Shown: positions 26,476-35,652, counted from the first letter of the stretch. The stretch: 64,000 nucleotides of DNA from Paramylibacter ulvae (GCF_014652655.1 NZ_BMZF01000003.1:124001-188000); one strand, 5' to 3'. Translations and numbers: made by a program. The notes: generated by a model not told the origin, from the sequence alone.

Positions 26476-27084
26476 TTATGATTTTAACAGCAAGTATCGT
26501 CCGTTGCCGCGTCGAACCAACGCAAAGTTATTGTTATTATTAACGCTAGAATAACGACTTTCTTCGAGATTTGCGATAGCCTGTGTAAGATTTGCGCGAA
26601 TTTCGTCCGATTTGCCACTATCCAGTGCAAAGGCCAGCCTGAAAACACGCTCTGCTTCGCCATATTGCTGTTGATTTGACAAAACGACACCCAAATTATT
26701 CCACGCAGGAACAAATTCGGCGTCTTTCTTAACAGCAAGATCCAGAAATTGTTTGGCCTGTCCCAATCGGCCAAGCCGTAGGTTTGCAGAACCAAGTGCG
26801 CTGAGCACATCAACACTAAACCCTTGATCAACTGCGGCACGATTATATGCACGTAGCGCCAATTCATATTCACCGCCTGCCATCAATCGATGCCCCACGA
26901 TTAAACCATCAACCGCTTCTTCAACGCGTGAAAAACCGACGGGGGCATTCACGCCATCGTTGACAGATTTCAAAGGTTTATTTGCGGGATCGCATGCGAC
27001 TGCCAGGATCATAATACTAGCAAGACCTAGTGGTTTTACAATTTTATTGGCTTTGGCCCAAGACCAAGAAACGATAGATGTCAT
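26476..27084 (-). CDS. tadD: TPR lipoprotein of the tad locus (TadD)
   Basis: 202-residue lipoprotein with the lipobox ILAVAC (Cys at about 30) and two to three TPR units in the middle (GEYELALRAYNRAAVDQGFS, GRLGQAKQFLDLAVKKDAEF, YGEAERVFRLAFALDSGKSD). The start overlaps the tadC end by 41 bases; no other start would keep the signal peptide. The C-terminal part is Asn-rich (VNNNNNFALV) and probably unstructured. Probable pilotin for the CpaC secretin. The neighbouring gene has the same fold, so the locus has a duplicated or split TadD function. Confidence 0.85.
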   Translation of the reverse strand: MTSIVSWSWAKANKIVKPLGLASIMILAVACDPANKPLKSVNDGVNAPVGFSRVEEAVDGLIVGHRLMAGGEYELALRAYNRAAVDQGFSVDVLSALGSANLRLGRLGQAKQFLDLAVKKDAEFVPAWNNLGVVLSNQQQYGEAERVFRLAFALDSGKSDEIRANLTQAIANLEESRYSSVNNNNNFALVRRGNGRYLLLKS

Positions 27085-28033
27085 AAATAGATGGACCGAT
27101 CAAAATCGCCAGAAGCGGTGGCAAGATAAACAGCATTGTACACAGTGTCATTTTTGTAGGCAATGTGTTTGCTTTTTCTTCGGCGCGCATTACGCGTTTA
27201 TCACGCATTTCAGATGAAAATAGACGCAATGCTTCACCAATGGTGGTACCAAATGTTGCCGATTGAATCAGCACTGTCACAAATGCTTTGATATCGGCAA
27301 CGTCGCTACGGCTGGCAAAATCACGCAGCACGGTTGAACGATCTTTACCCGCGCGCATTTCGTTTGAAATGATTGTGAGTTCTTCGGCCAAAGTCGGGTA
27401 ACCGTCTTCGATTTCGCGTGAAACACGTAGAATAGTATGATCCAAGGTTTGACCAGATTCCACACAGATCAACATCAAATCCAACGCATCTGGAAACGCT
27501 TCTAACAATTCTGTCTGGCGGGTTTGACGGCGACGTTCGACCCAGTAATGCGGCAGATAATAGCCAGCCAACGCTGGCCCCAAAATCATTAGCGACATTT
27601 TTATGGGTGTGCTTCCTTCGGTAAACAGAAAAACATACAAAGAGGCAGCAACCAGTGAGCCAAGCGACAGAAGCAATTGCGCGGCATGAAACGTGCGTAC
27701 GGCGCTACTGGTGCGATAACCCGCTTGAATGAGCTTGAGGCGTCGCGCACTATACTGCTTTTGGTCTTGTGGTTCTAAGTATGCCGCAAAACGATCGAGA
27801 TTGGGCCCAGATTGTTTTTGACGCAAACTAGCTTTGTTTTTCGGATCATGTTTGTTGGTCGCGATAAATGCGGTGGACCCTTCTAGTTTGTCAAATGGAT
27901 CCACTTGGCGTTTCAGTGCCATAGGCAGGGCGATCATCACGAGGAATACGCCAAGCATACCGATTACGATTAGCGGCCCATTGGGCCCTAATGCGTCCAC
28001 AATAAATGCGAAAATTTCTTGAATAAGTTCCAA
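27044..28033 (-). CDS. tadC: Flp pilus assembly membrane protein TadC
   Basis: 329-residue inner membrane platform protein with a type II secretion F domain (about residues 165-290: LLEAFPDALDLMLICVESGQ, TLAEELTIISNEMRAGKDRS, AFVTVLIQSATFGTTIGEAL). Hydrophobic helices lie at about 18-38, 115-135, 138-158 and 290-315. With TadB it forms the platform that couples the TadA ATPase to pilin insertion. It follows tadB by 13 bases and overlaps the next TPR gene, all consistent with one operon. Confidence 0.93.
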   Translation of the reverse strand: MELIQEIFAFIVDALGPNGPLIVIGMLGVFLVMIALPMALKRQVDPFDKLEGSTAFIATNKHDPKNKASLRQKQSGPNLDRFAAYLEPQDQKQYSARRLKLIQAGYRTSSAVRTFHAAQLLLSLGSLVAASLYVFLFTEGSTPIKMSLMILGPALAGYYLPHYWVERRRQTRQTELLEAFPDALDLMLICVESGQTLDHTILRVSREIEDGYPTLAEELTIISNEMRAGKDRSTVLRDFASRSDVADIKAFVTVLIQSATFGTTIGEALRLFSSEMRDKRVMRAEEKANTLPTKMTLCTMLFILPPLLAILIGPSIYDIYRFLVLGQSQ

Positions 28034-28046
28034 ATCGCTACCCTGT

Positions 28047-29009
28047 CTATACTTTAATATTAACCATTGCGCGCATTACAAAAATATTGACCACCAGCAT
28101 GGCAATTACAAAAATTGCACCTGGCACGTAAATTACGCTTTCTTTAATTGCATCATAATAATTCGGGTTCATCAATTGGATCGCAACCAATGCGCCAAAT
28201 GGAAAGATGGACAAAAACCAACCTGACCATTTTGCTTCGGCGGTAATCGCACGCACACGGCGGAATAGTTTGAAACGTGCACGAATAATTTTCGACAACC
28301 CGTCTAAAATTTCCGCCAAATTACCACCAGAACGCGCCTGAATACCAACGGCGACGGCAAAAAATCGCACGTCTTGCAAATCAATGCGTTCCGCCATGTC
28401 GTTTAGCGCTTCTGTAATTTCCATGCCGTAAGTGGATTCATCTGCAATAATTCCAAACTCACTGCCAATGGGATCGGGCATTTCTGCGGCCACCACGTTA
28501 ATCGCGCTGGAAAACGGATGCCCAACCTTAAGGGATCGTACAACCAAATCTACCGCATCAGGAAGCTGTTCTTCAAAATCGGAAATACGCTTTTTCGCTT
28601 TGGAGTTTAACCAATAATACACCCCACCGACGCCCAAAATCACAGCAACAATACCACATGTTGTTGGGCTGGCGCTGGTGAAAAACGAAAGCATTATAAA
28701 GCTGAAAATAGCAACAAAAATCATGATGATGAATAGAGCGCGTGGCGAAAACTGAATATTCGCTTGGGCTGCTTTTTTGGTCAAGATAGACACAATCGGA
28801 AGTGAAAGTGAACGGCGATGTTGGTCACGTTCTTTGCGCAAAGTTTGCAAAACTTCTTCTTGGTCTTTGCCTTGTTCCAATAGCGCCAAACGGCGGTTCA
28901 GGGTTTTGGCGTTACTGATGCTTTTGCCAAACGCCATAAGGTACAGGCCTTCGACGATCAGAATAACGCCGATAAAAATCAATAAAAATATGATCGCCTG
29001 ATAACCCAT
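28047..29009 (-). CDS. tadB: Flp pilus assembly membrane protein TadB
   Basis: 320-residue inner membrane partner of TadC. N-terminal helix (AIIFLLIFIGVILIVEGLYL), basic coiled segment (NRRLALLEQGKDQEEVLQTL), two middle helices (about 85-130), the GspF-like domain (QLPDAVDLVVRSLKVGHPFS, EITEALNDMAERIDLQDVRF, ARSGGNLAEILDGLSKIIRA), and C-terminal helices. Sits nine bases after tadA on the same strand. Length and motif order match the TadB family. Confidence 0.93.
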   Translation of the reverse strand: MGYQAIIFLLIFIGVILIVEGLYLMAFGKSISNAKTLNRRLALLEQGKDQEEVLQTLRKERDQHRRSLSLPIVSILTKKAAQANIQFSPRALFIIMIFVAIFSFIMLSFFTSASPTTCGIVAVILGVGGVYYWLNSKAKKRISDFEEQLPDAVDLVVRSLKVGHPFSSAINVVAAEMPDPIGSEFGIIADESTYGMEITEALNDMAERIDLQDVRFFAVAVGIQARSGGNLAEILDGLSKIIRARFKLFRRVRAITAEAKWSGWFLSIFPFGALVAIQLMNPNYYDAIKESVIYVPGAIFVIAMLVVNIFVMRAMVNIKV

Positions 29010-29018
29010 AATATTCCC

Positions 29019-30428
29019 CTATTCTGCCGCTGTCTGCGTATAGATACTGGTCGGAAGACCATAGCCCCATTGTTCAAAGCGACCCGTAAATATCGAACGG
29101 ATACCTGTTGGCATAAAGCGGCCTTCGATCTTACCATCAGAGTTAGTGCGCAAGACGTCGTATTTAAAGATCTCTTGCATAGAAATAATGTCGCCTTCCA
29201 AACCCGTAAGCTCGGTAATTGATGTCATGCGGCGCGAACCGTCTTGTAGACGTTTTACCTGTACCACCACATTCACCGCTGATGCGATTTGTGAACGTGT
29301 TGCGCGCAACGGCATTTCAACGCCGGTCATCGCAATCATGTTTTCCATACGCGATGCCGCATCACGTGCAGAGTTGGCGTGGATTGTTGTCATCGAACCA
29401 TCGTGGCCCGTGTTCATCGCTTGCAACATATCGATAACCTCGTCGCCACGCGTTTCACCCACGATGATACGATCTGGTCGCATACGCAGGGCGTTTTTTA
29501 GCAAATCACGTTGTGATACTTCGCCTTTTCCCTCGACGTTTGCTGGGCGACTTTCCATGCGTGCGATATGTGTTTGTTGTAGCTGAAGTTCCGCTGTATC
29601 CTCGATCGTGGCAATACGTTCGTTATTGGCGATAAACCCTGACAAAGCGTTAAGCGTTGTGGTTTTACCTGAACCGGTACCACCCGATACGATGATGTTT
29701 AAGCGACATGAAACGGCGGCCTGCAAATACGCGGCCATTTCTTCGGAAAAAGCACCAAACGCGATCAACTTATCAATGCTTAGTTTTTCTTTTTTAAACT
29801 TACGAATGGAAACCAATGCGCCATCAACGGCGATTGGTGGAACCATCGCGTTGAAACGCGAACCATCGGTTAAGCGGGCGTCAACATATGGGTTGCTTTC
29901 GTCGATACGACGACCAACCGCAGATACAATTTTGTCAATCACACGGCGAAGATGGGCTTCGTCGCTGAACTGAACGCTCGTGAGGGACAGTTTGCCATCA
30001 ACCTCGATAAAAATCTGCTTACAGCCATTGATCAAGATGTCGTTGATTGATTCGTCTTTCAACAAAGGTTCAAGCGGACCCAGGCCAGTAACCTCGTCAA
30101 ACAATTCTTGGATCAGATTTTCGCGCTCGGTTTTGTTTAACACGGTGCCGGTTTCGGCCAAGCCATCCATGGTAATCGCAAGGATTTCACGCTTAAGATC
30201 GGCATCACTTGCCGTTTCAATCGCGGCCAAGTTTAAATTTTCCAAAAGCCTGCGGTGCATATCAAGACGCAGATCCATCAACATCCGACGGCGCTTGTCC
30301 TCTTTGGACATGGCCTGTTGCGCAGGCGCCGCCGCTTTTGCAGTAGGTTTTGCAACCGCAGCAGATGTTGAAACGGGTGCGAGTGTTGCGCCAGTCGGTG
30401 TTGCTGGCTTTTGGTACTTTTTAAACAT
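29019..30428 (-). CDS. tadA: Flp pilus assembly ATPase TadA/CpaF
   Basis: 469-residue secretion ATPase (GspE/VirB11 superfamily) that powers Flp pilus extension and retraction. A disordered Ala/Pro/Thr-rich N-terminus (1-45) is followed by an N-terminal domain (LFDEVTGLGPLEPLLKDESI) and the ATPase core: Walker A VSGGTGSGKTTTLNALSG at about residues 240-257, Asp box ATIEDTAELQL, Walker B RPDRIIVGETRGDE, and His box GHDGSMTTIHANSARDA. All catalytic motifs are intact. Follows cpaE by three bases. Confidence 0.97.
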   Translation of the reverse strand: MFKKYQKPATPTGATLAPVSTSAAVAKPTAKAAAPAQQAMSKEDKRRRMLMDLRLDMHRRLLENLNLAAIETASDADLKREILAITMDGLAETGTVLNKTERENLIQELFDEVTGLGPLEPLLKDESINDILINGCKQIFIEVDGKLSLTSVQFSDEAHLRRVIDKIVSAVGRRIDESNPYVDARLTDGSRFNAMVPPIAVDGALVSIRKFKKEKLSIDKLIAFGAFSEEMAAYLQAAVSCRLNIIVSGGTGSGKTTTLNALSGFIANNERIATIEDTAELQLQQTHIARMESRPANVEGKGEVSQRDLLKNALRMRPDRIIVGETRGDEVIDMLQAMNTGHDGSMTTIHANSARDAASRMENMIAMTGVEMPLRATRSQIASAVNVVVQVKRLQDGSRRMTSITELTGLEGDIISMQEIFKYDVLRTNSDGKIEGRFMPTGIRSIFTGRFEQWGYGLPTSIYTQTAAE

Positions 30429-30431
30429 ACG

Positions 30432-31964
30432 TTATGCCCTTGCTTTTACTTCCGCCGCGTCCTTGGAAACAGAAACCAAGTTTTCGGCAATTTTGCGTAT
30501 TTCTTTACGCAGCGGATTGCGGCCCGCCACTTCGGCCAAGGGTGTGCCTTGGTCACATGCATTTAATACTTGTTTGCCGCCATCTGGCAGCGCCCAGCGG
30601 AATTCCACGTTCAAACTATCTGACATGCGCTTCATGCGTGAACGCCCAGACAGATCGGTTTTCTTTGGTGCGCGGTTCATAATGAACTGCACCTTTTCAT
30701 ATGGGAGATCATCCGATTTCAACACGCGCAAGAAACGCAAGGCGTTTTGGGCGGTGCGCATTTCCACTTCGCCCACAGCGAGATAAAGTTTGGCACGTTG
30801 CAATACGGCTTCGCTCCAGCTGACCAAGGCTGTAGGCAGGTCAACGATGACATAGTCATACATTGACATCGTCAAATCCAATAGTTGTGCGATTTCTTCT
30901 GCATCCGCAACTTCGAGCGGTACTGCATCGATTGGTGCGGGCAAAATATCTAGTTTACCTTTGTATTTTGGTACGGCTTGACTGAACGCTTGACTGTCGA
31001 GGCCTACGCCAGATGACAGCAATTCCAAACCAATATCGGAACGGCCAACGTCAAGATATGTTGCGATTGATCCAAATTGGAAGCCGAAATCCAACAAACA
31101 AACTTTGGCGTCGTCTTTGGCAATAATATTCTGAATTTCCCATGCAAGATTGGCCGCAAGCGTCGATGCGCCAACACCACCAGCCAAACCATAAACTGGC
31201 AGCAAGATACCGTCTTTGCCTGTTGCCACTGGTGCTTGTTGTGGTGCTGGGGCTGGGGCCGCTATTGGCTGCACATTTGATGCGACTGGAGGTTCTGATT
31301 GTGGCGCTGCGGGTGCTTCTGGCGCGGATTGGGGGGCTGATGCGCCCATTTGTGGTTCAGGAGCAGGCTCAGGGATTGTTGGGTCTGGCTCGGGTGCTGC
31401 GTTAAATGTTGGCGCCTCTTGGGGTTCAATTTCGGCGGCGACTGGCGCTGGATTTTCATTTTCGGGCGCGTCTTGTGCAACAGGTGGTTCTTGTGGAATC
31501 GGTGTGGATGGCGCACCCGTATCTGTGAGATCAAAATTCATCATCGGTGCTGTGGGCGTGGCCACAACGGGTGTTTCATCCGCCTTGGCGAACGATGCTT
31601 TTAACGCGCCGTCGGGCAAAGGATAGGGCAGAAAATCATCCGCATCAGATCGCATAAGTTGTTGTAATGAAACGGCATCCAAATTCTTGGTAACCAAGGT
31701 CACAGACAGTTGGCGCGATTTTGCCGCGGCGACGATTTCGACGATGCCGTCAATATCCACGTCATCAGTTTCATCAATCGCAATCAGGACATGATCCATT
31801 TGTTCCGAATGGCGACTGTTAAGCACTGGGAGTGCATCCTCTAAATTCAGTCCGCCCCAATTTTCGCCAAATAGATCCTGCATTTGATCAATGATTTGAT
31901 CAAAGGCTTCAAGATTTGGTGCAATTGCGCATGCGATGATGCGGCCGCTATTGTCAGATGTCAT
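30432..31964 (-). CDS. cpaE: Pilus localisation protein CpaE/TadZ with long Pro-rich linker
   Basis: 510-residue protein: N-terminal receiver-like domain (about residues 8-125), a Pro/Ala/Glu/Gln-rich linker of roughly 110 residues (about 140-250), and a C-terminal ParA/MinD-type ATPase (about 255-500). The Walker A is the deviant form GLAGGVGASTLAANLAW, without the Lys usual in Walker A, as known for CpaE proteins; switch regions LLDFGFQFG and YVIVDLPTALVSWSEAVLQR are visible. CpaE/TadZ places the Tad apparatus at the cell pole. The very long linker is unusual in length. A terminator for the upstream OmpA-domain gene lies before it, so cpaE probably starts a new transcript. Confidence 0.9.
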   Translation of the reverse strand: MTSDNSGRIIACAIAPNLEAFDQIIDQMQDLFGENWGGLNLEDALPVLNSRHSEQMDHVLIAIDETDDVDIDGIVEIVAAAKSRQLSVTLVTKNLDAVSLQQLMRSDADDFLPYPLPDGALKASFAKADETPVVATPTAPMMNFDLTDTGAPSTPIPQEPPVAQDAPENENPAPVAAEIEPQEAPTFNAAPEPDPTIPEPAPEPQMGASAPQSAPEAPAAPQSEPPVASNVQPIAAPAPAPQQAPVATGKDGILLPVYGLAGGVGASTLAANLAWEIQNIIAKDDAKVCLLDFGFQFGSIATYLDVGRSDIGLELLSSGVGLDSQAFSQAVPKYKGKLDILPAPIDAVPLEVADAEEIAQLLDLTMSMYDYVIVDLPTALVSWSEAVLQRAKLYLAVGEVEMRTAQNALRFLRVLKSDDLPYEKVQFIMNRAPKKTDLSGRSRMKRMSDSLNVEFRWALPDGGKQVLNACDQGTPLAEVAGRNPLRKEIRKIAENLVSVSKDAAEVKARA

Positions 31965-32079
31965 GTCCCGTACTTCCCTCGTATTAGCGAATCGATAAAA
32001 TCTTATTCATAGGTGCTAACCATAAGCCAAGTATAGAAAGAATATGGCTTTTTTTGGGGCAGGGCTGGCCATTGCCCAT

Positions 32080-32116
32080 AAAAAAAGTGCAGCAAAGACA
32101 CGGTTCTGCTGCACTT
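32080..32116 (-). terminator. Rho-independent terminator after OmpA-domain gene
   Basis: On the minus strand the 10-bp arms AAGTGCAGCA and TGCTGCACTT (32116-32107 and 32094-32085) enclose a 12-base loop and are followed by a run of seven T. It separates the cpaB-cpaC-ompA transcript from cpaE and the rest of the tad genes. Confidence 0.88.
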
Positions 32117-32145
32117 CAAAGGTTAATTTTTCGTTAAGCCTCAAC

Positions 32146-32793
32146 CTATTGGTTCGAACTTACCTGCGTATTATCACCTTCGCCAACGTATCGACGATAG
32201 ATCCCGCGTGCATATTTACCGTCCAACAGCCCGTCGTTTGCAGGGTTATAGAACCCTTTGACTTCGGTCACTGTACGGCGATTTTCGCGGCTGCGGCCTT
32301 GGGTTAGAACCAATGGGCGTGTTTCGCCAAATGAAACCACAGCCTCCACTTTGCGACGATCAACACCTTGGGCGATCAAGTAATTAACGGCGGCTTGTGC
32401 GCGACGTTTACCCAGACGTTGGTTATATGCGTTACTACCAACCTTATCCGCATGTCCAAACACACGGAATGTGATGTCTGGGTGTGCCAGGATCCATTGT
32501 GCTTGTTGGCGCAACTGTGCCTGTGCGTTTGCATCAAGTTGTGATGAATTAAACGCAAAGTTGATGGTTGCTGGTGCTTCGGATGCGAACAAACGTGTCA
32601 GGCTTTTGATATATTCCAGACGTTCACTGATTGACATAACCTTGACGTTATTGGCTGTCGCGTATCCAAATCCTCCGTGCAACGCATCCGCGCCGGCGTC
32701 ACGCCCACCCAGAGTTGTGTAACGTGATTCAGGTGCGCAAGCGCCAAGAGCGGCCAAGAACGAAATGCTGATTGTAAGTTTTTTCAATGTCAT
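32146..32793 (-). CDS. OmpA-domain lipoprotein of the tad locus
   Basis: 215-residue probable lipoprotein: signal peptide with lipobox LAALGAC (Cys at about residue 18), a 55-residue linker, and an OmpA/peptidoglycan-binding domain (about residues 80-185: TINFAFNSSQLDANAQAQLR, FRVFGHADKVGSNAYNQRLG, RSRENRRTVTEV) with the Asp and Arg that bind diaminopimelate. I chose ATG at 32793, which gives a normal signal sequence; longer in-frame forms run into the cpaC gene. It stands where many tad loci have cpaD or rcpB, four bases after the secretin stop, so it probably ties the secretin to the cell wall. Confidence 0.87.
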   Translation of the reverse strand: MTLKKLTISISFLAALGACAPESRYTTLGGRDAGADALHGGFGYATANNVKVMSISERLEYIKSLTRLFASEAPATINFAFNSSQLDANAQAQLRQQAQWILAHPDITFRVFGHADKVGSNAYNQRLGKRRAQAAVNYLIAQGVDRRKVEAVVSFGETRPLVLTQGRSRENRRTVTEVKGFYNPANDGLLDGKYARGIYRRYVGEGDNTQVSSNQ

Positions 32794-32797
32794 TGTC

Positions 32798-34228
32798 TTA
32801 CTCCACCACATATCCATAGGAACCTTTGAAATCCTGTGAGGTAACAGAGCCCGCAGCGGTACCTTGGACCGTGCCACGTGAAAGTGGTGCTGCTGTTTTA
32901 CCATTTAGGAAAAGATCCGATTCAGTTGGCAATTTCACGCGATCCGTTGGCAAGACCAAGCTGTCGCCATTGACAGGTGTCACCAAATGCGGCGTCACGA
33001 TAATCACCAATTCACTTTGGCTGCGCGCGTAATCGGCACTGCGAAACAGTGAACCAAGGATTGGAACGTCGCCGATCCAAGGAACCTGAGACGCGACATC
33101 GTTAAAGTTGTCTTGCAACAGACCCGCAATTGCGATGCTTTGACCATCTTTCAATTCCACAACCGTTTCGGCGCGACGTGTGCTGAATGCTGGCACCGAA
33201 ATACCACCGGACGTTACTGAATTGGTTGAATCAACGGCACTTACTGATGTGTTGATGACCAAATTAATCAGTGAATCGCGCAATACCGTTGGTGTGAATT
33301 CCATTTCAACACCAAATGGGCGGTAATCAACAGAGTAGCCACCGTCGCCGTCACTTACGGGGATGGGGAATTCACCACCAGCAAGGAAATTTGCCTCTTT
33401 GCCAGAAATAGTGGTCAGGTTTGGTTCCGCCAATGTGCGAACCATGCCTTTGGTTTCAAGCGCTTCAAGCAAAAGCCCCATGGTTGCGCCACCGACACTG
33501 AAATCCAACCCAAGCATGCCCTGACGATTGTTGCTGGATGAAACTGCACCAATCCCGCCACCAGTGAAAGCGCTAAAGTTGCTGCCTTGTACGGCTTGAC
33601 CCGCACCAGCGGCAACATCGCCCGCACCGTTAATAAATCCAATGCTTGCGCTCAGCTCTTTTGATACTGAACGGCTCATTTCGGCAAAGCGTACTTTTAA
33701 CATCACCTGTTGTGCGCCGCCAACATTCATTAAGTTGGTGATTTTGTCAGGTGCGTAACGCCCAGCCAATTCCAATGCTTGGCTTAATGGTTGAATGCCG
33801 CTGACTGTACCGCTTAATACGATGCCTTCGCCCGCTGTGCGGACATCAATTTTTTCATCGGGCAGAATTTCGCGTAAACGCTCTTTGAATTCTGCAATAT
33901 CTGGGGCAACTTGAATTTCAACGTTTGTGATCAAGTTCCCTTCTGGTCCCAACAACGTTAGCGTTGTGCGCCCAGGGGTTTTACCAATGATATAAATGGT
34001 GCGATCGGTTAAAACCGCAACATCGGCCACGCCTGGGTTCGCAACGGATAATTCAGCAAACGGTTGGTCTGCTTCCATTACGACGGCGCGGTTAAGTGAT
34101 ATGCGGATATTACTAGACGTAGCTCCGCGCATAATTTTCAATGTTGATTGTGCTGCTGCGATATCAACAATTGCTGCACTGCTAGACAAGCCGATAAGGC
34201 TTGCCGCAAGTAAATTGCGTATTTTCAT
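32798..34228 (-). CDS. cpaC: Pilus secretin CpaC/RcpA
   Basis: 476-residue outer membrane secretin through which the Flp pilus passes. Start ATG at 34228 with AGGA five bases upstream; signal peptide of about 27 residues (cleavage near AAAQS). N-terminal pilus/BON-type domains (about 30-190: FAELSVANPGVADVAVLTDR, GRTTLTLLGPEGNLI, GIVLSGTVSGIQPLSQALEL), then the type II/III secretin domain (about 230-420: RTLAEPNLTTISGKEANFLA, GEFPIPV, VEMEFTPTVLRDSLINLVIN, LKDGQSIAIAGLLQDN, VPWIGDVPILGSLFRS). All secretin motifs are present. 166 bases without a gene lie between it and cpaB. Confidence 0.95.
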   Translation of the reverse strand: MKIRNLLAASLIGLSSSAAIVDIAAAQSTLKIMRGATSSNIRISLNRAVVMEADQPFAELSVANPGVADVAVLTDRTIYIIGKTPGRTTLTLLGPEGNLITNVEIQVAPDIAEFKERLREILPDEKIDVRTAGEGIVLSGTVSGIQPLSQALELAGRYAPDKITNLMNVGGAQQVMLKVRFAEMSRSVSKELSASIGFINGAGDVAAGAGQAVQGSNFSAFTGGGIGAVSSSNNRQGMLGLDFSVGGATMGLLLEALETKGMVRTLAEPNLTTISGKEANFLAGGEFPIPVSDGDGGYSVDYRPFGVEMEFTPTVLRDSLINLVINTSVSAVDSTNSVTSGGISVPAFSTRRAETVVELKDGQSIAIAGLLQDNFNDVASQVPWIGDVPILGSLFRSADYARSQSELVIIVTPHLVTPVNGDSLVLPTDRVKLPTESDLFLNGKTAAPLSRGTVQGTAAGSVTSQDFKGSYGYVVE

Positions 34229-34394
34229 TGTGATCCTGCCTCTCTGAACCACGGGTGTGTGACATATTTTTTTTGTCGTTATGGGGTAACTGTGGAACAA
34301 TTCGTGTTTTATTTCAAGAATCAATATCTTGGACACCACAAATTATGTGGACAACACGCAACAGTATTGGTTTTGACAGGTTGTTTAACGGGGC

Positions 34395-35240
34395 CTAATT
34401 ACAAGGAACTGGAATGCGTTTCACTTCGCCACCTTGGCGCGAAACAACTGTACAAACTTTGCGTTTTTCAACGGGTGCCTGTTTTTCGGGTTCTTTGATA
34501 TCAAGCAAAATGCGTTGGTTGATTTCGATTTCTTCGCCGCTTTTCTCGGTATCTTCGACACCGCGAAGTGACATTTGCAATTTGCCTGTCGCTTGCGCTT
34601 GGGCCAATGATGCCACCGTGCGTGGTGGAACAGCAACCGTAATGGTGCGCGCCACAACAGAACGGTTGATATCTTCGTCGGAAATTTGGTCAATTGCGAT
34701 CAATGTAATGCCATCAAGGATCAAACGCGAAATGGTTTCATTACCAACGCGACCCGTCCAATACACATCAATATTGTCACCAGGGCGCAAAAATCCAGAT
34801 ACGCCAGATGCAACATCAACACGTAATGCAAATGCGCGCAAACCTCTTTCCAATGTTGTGGACAGGCCGCCGCCTTGGCCGAAATCAGAAACCTTTTTCA
34901 CAGAAATGATTTCGCCCGCATCAATCGCGCGCAACACTGTACGTGGTTCGGTGTCCACGCCTTCTGCGCCAAAAAGTTTTTCTTTGTCATTGAATGCGGC
35001 CTTTGGCACGCCTTCGCTTGGCCAGTCGATGAATTTCACATCGCTGTCTTTTAAGCGCACGCCATAGCGTAAATCTTTCGTGGCGATGGCAACGGGAACG
35101 AATTTGATATTTTTGGCGACTTTGCCGCGCAATTGGTTCACCAATTGATCTTGTTCTGTCAGGCGCTGCATAACCATGTACGCAACCGTGCCAGCGATCC
35201 CTAAACCAAGCAAAAGAATTAAAATCGACAAAAGGCGCAT
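34395..35240 (-). CDS. cpaB: Flp pilus assembly protein CpaB/RcpC
   Basis: 281-residue periplasmic protein with an N-terminal membrane anchor (LLSILILLLGLGIAGTVAYM, residues 3-22), an SAF domain (about 48-115: VPVAIATKDLRYGVRLKDSD, AIDAGEIISVKKVSDFGQGG), and the RcpC domain (about 120-235: LRAFALRVDVASGVSGFLRP, GDNIDVYWTG). The C-terminus carries two Cys (RKVCTVVSRQ and VPVPCN) that may pair. CpaB is known to stabilise or interact with the CpaC secretin. A terminator lies between flp and this gene, so it is expressed at a lower level than the pilin. Confidence 0.93.
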   Translation of the reverse strand: MRLLSILILLLGLGIAGTVAYMVMQRLTEQDQLVNQLRGKVAKNIKFVPVAIATKDLRYGVRLKDSDVKFIDWPSEGVPKAAFNDKEKLFGAEGVDTEPRTVLRAIDAGEIISVKKVSDFGQGGGLSTTLERGLRAFALRVDVASGVSGFLRPGDNIDVYWTGRVGNETISRLILDGITLIAIDQISDEDINRSVVARTITVAVPPRTVASLAQAQATGKLQMSLRGVEDTEKSGEEIEINQRILLDIKEPEKQAPVEKRKVCTVVSRQGGEVKRIPVPCN

Positions 35241-35360
35241 ATAAAGGTTCCCAACATTTGGTCAGCGTCAAAGTGAAATTTGTTTCACAACAGCATTCAT
35301 CATAAGCATCATTAAATTACAAGCAAGACATGCGTGGATAAATAATCTGTGTGTTGGATG

Positions 35361-35387
35361 AAAAAAACAGCCCCGCAGGGCTGTTTT
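35361..35387 (-). terminator. Rho-independent terminator after flp
   Basis: On the minus strand ACAGCCC and GGGCTGT form a 7-bp stem with the loop TGCG, followed by seven T. Together with the position 56 bases beyond the flp stop it explains high pilin and low assembly-protein output. The A run on the other side makes it potentially bidirectional. Confidence 0.9.
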
Positions 35388-35442
35388 CGAATTCAAATTC
35401 TGTTTGGTGACAAAACGCTGTGTCTTGAAACCAAGTCAGCTA

Positions 35443-35652
35443 TTAAGAGCCAGTTGCATCAGCAGCAGCTTCTTCCATTGCTACGCCTGACGCAGTTACT
35501 TGAGCGCCGATTTTTCCAACTGTTTCTTCGATTGGGCCACGCAATACGTTGCCGATACCCAAAGCCAAGATAACCAAAGCAGCTGCAAGTACAACCCAGT
35601 CTACAGTAACCGCACCAGATTCGTCTTTTTTGAACATTGTGAATAGTTTCAT
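35443..35652 (-). CDS. flp: Flp family type IVb pilin
   Basis: 69-residue major pilin precursor. Basic leader MKLFTMFKKDESG, predicted cleavage by CpaA after Gly13, mature sequence starting AVTVDWVVLAAALVILALGI: a hydrophobic helix of about 22 residues. Position 5 of the mature protein is Asp instead of the usual Glu, as in other Rhodobacterales pilins I remember. The tail is Ala/Glu-rich (SGVAMEEAAADATGS). AAGGG seven bases before the ATG is a good ribosome binding site. First gene of the tad locus, divergent from the transglycosylase, with its own terminator. Confidence 0.93.
   Translation of the reverse strand: MKLFTMFKKDESGAVTVDWVVLAAALVILALGIGNVLRGPIEETVGKIGAQVTASGVAMEEAAADATGS

Noticed and set aside
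29980-30786. 268-codon plus-strand ORF across tadA and cpaE
   Set aside because: Spans two real minus-strand genes in the opposite direction; no ribosome binding site or family pattern.
34229-34394. CtrA-type TTAA-N7-TTAA site before cpaC
   Set aside because: TTAA followed seven bases later by TAAT is only a half match; no convincing site found.
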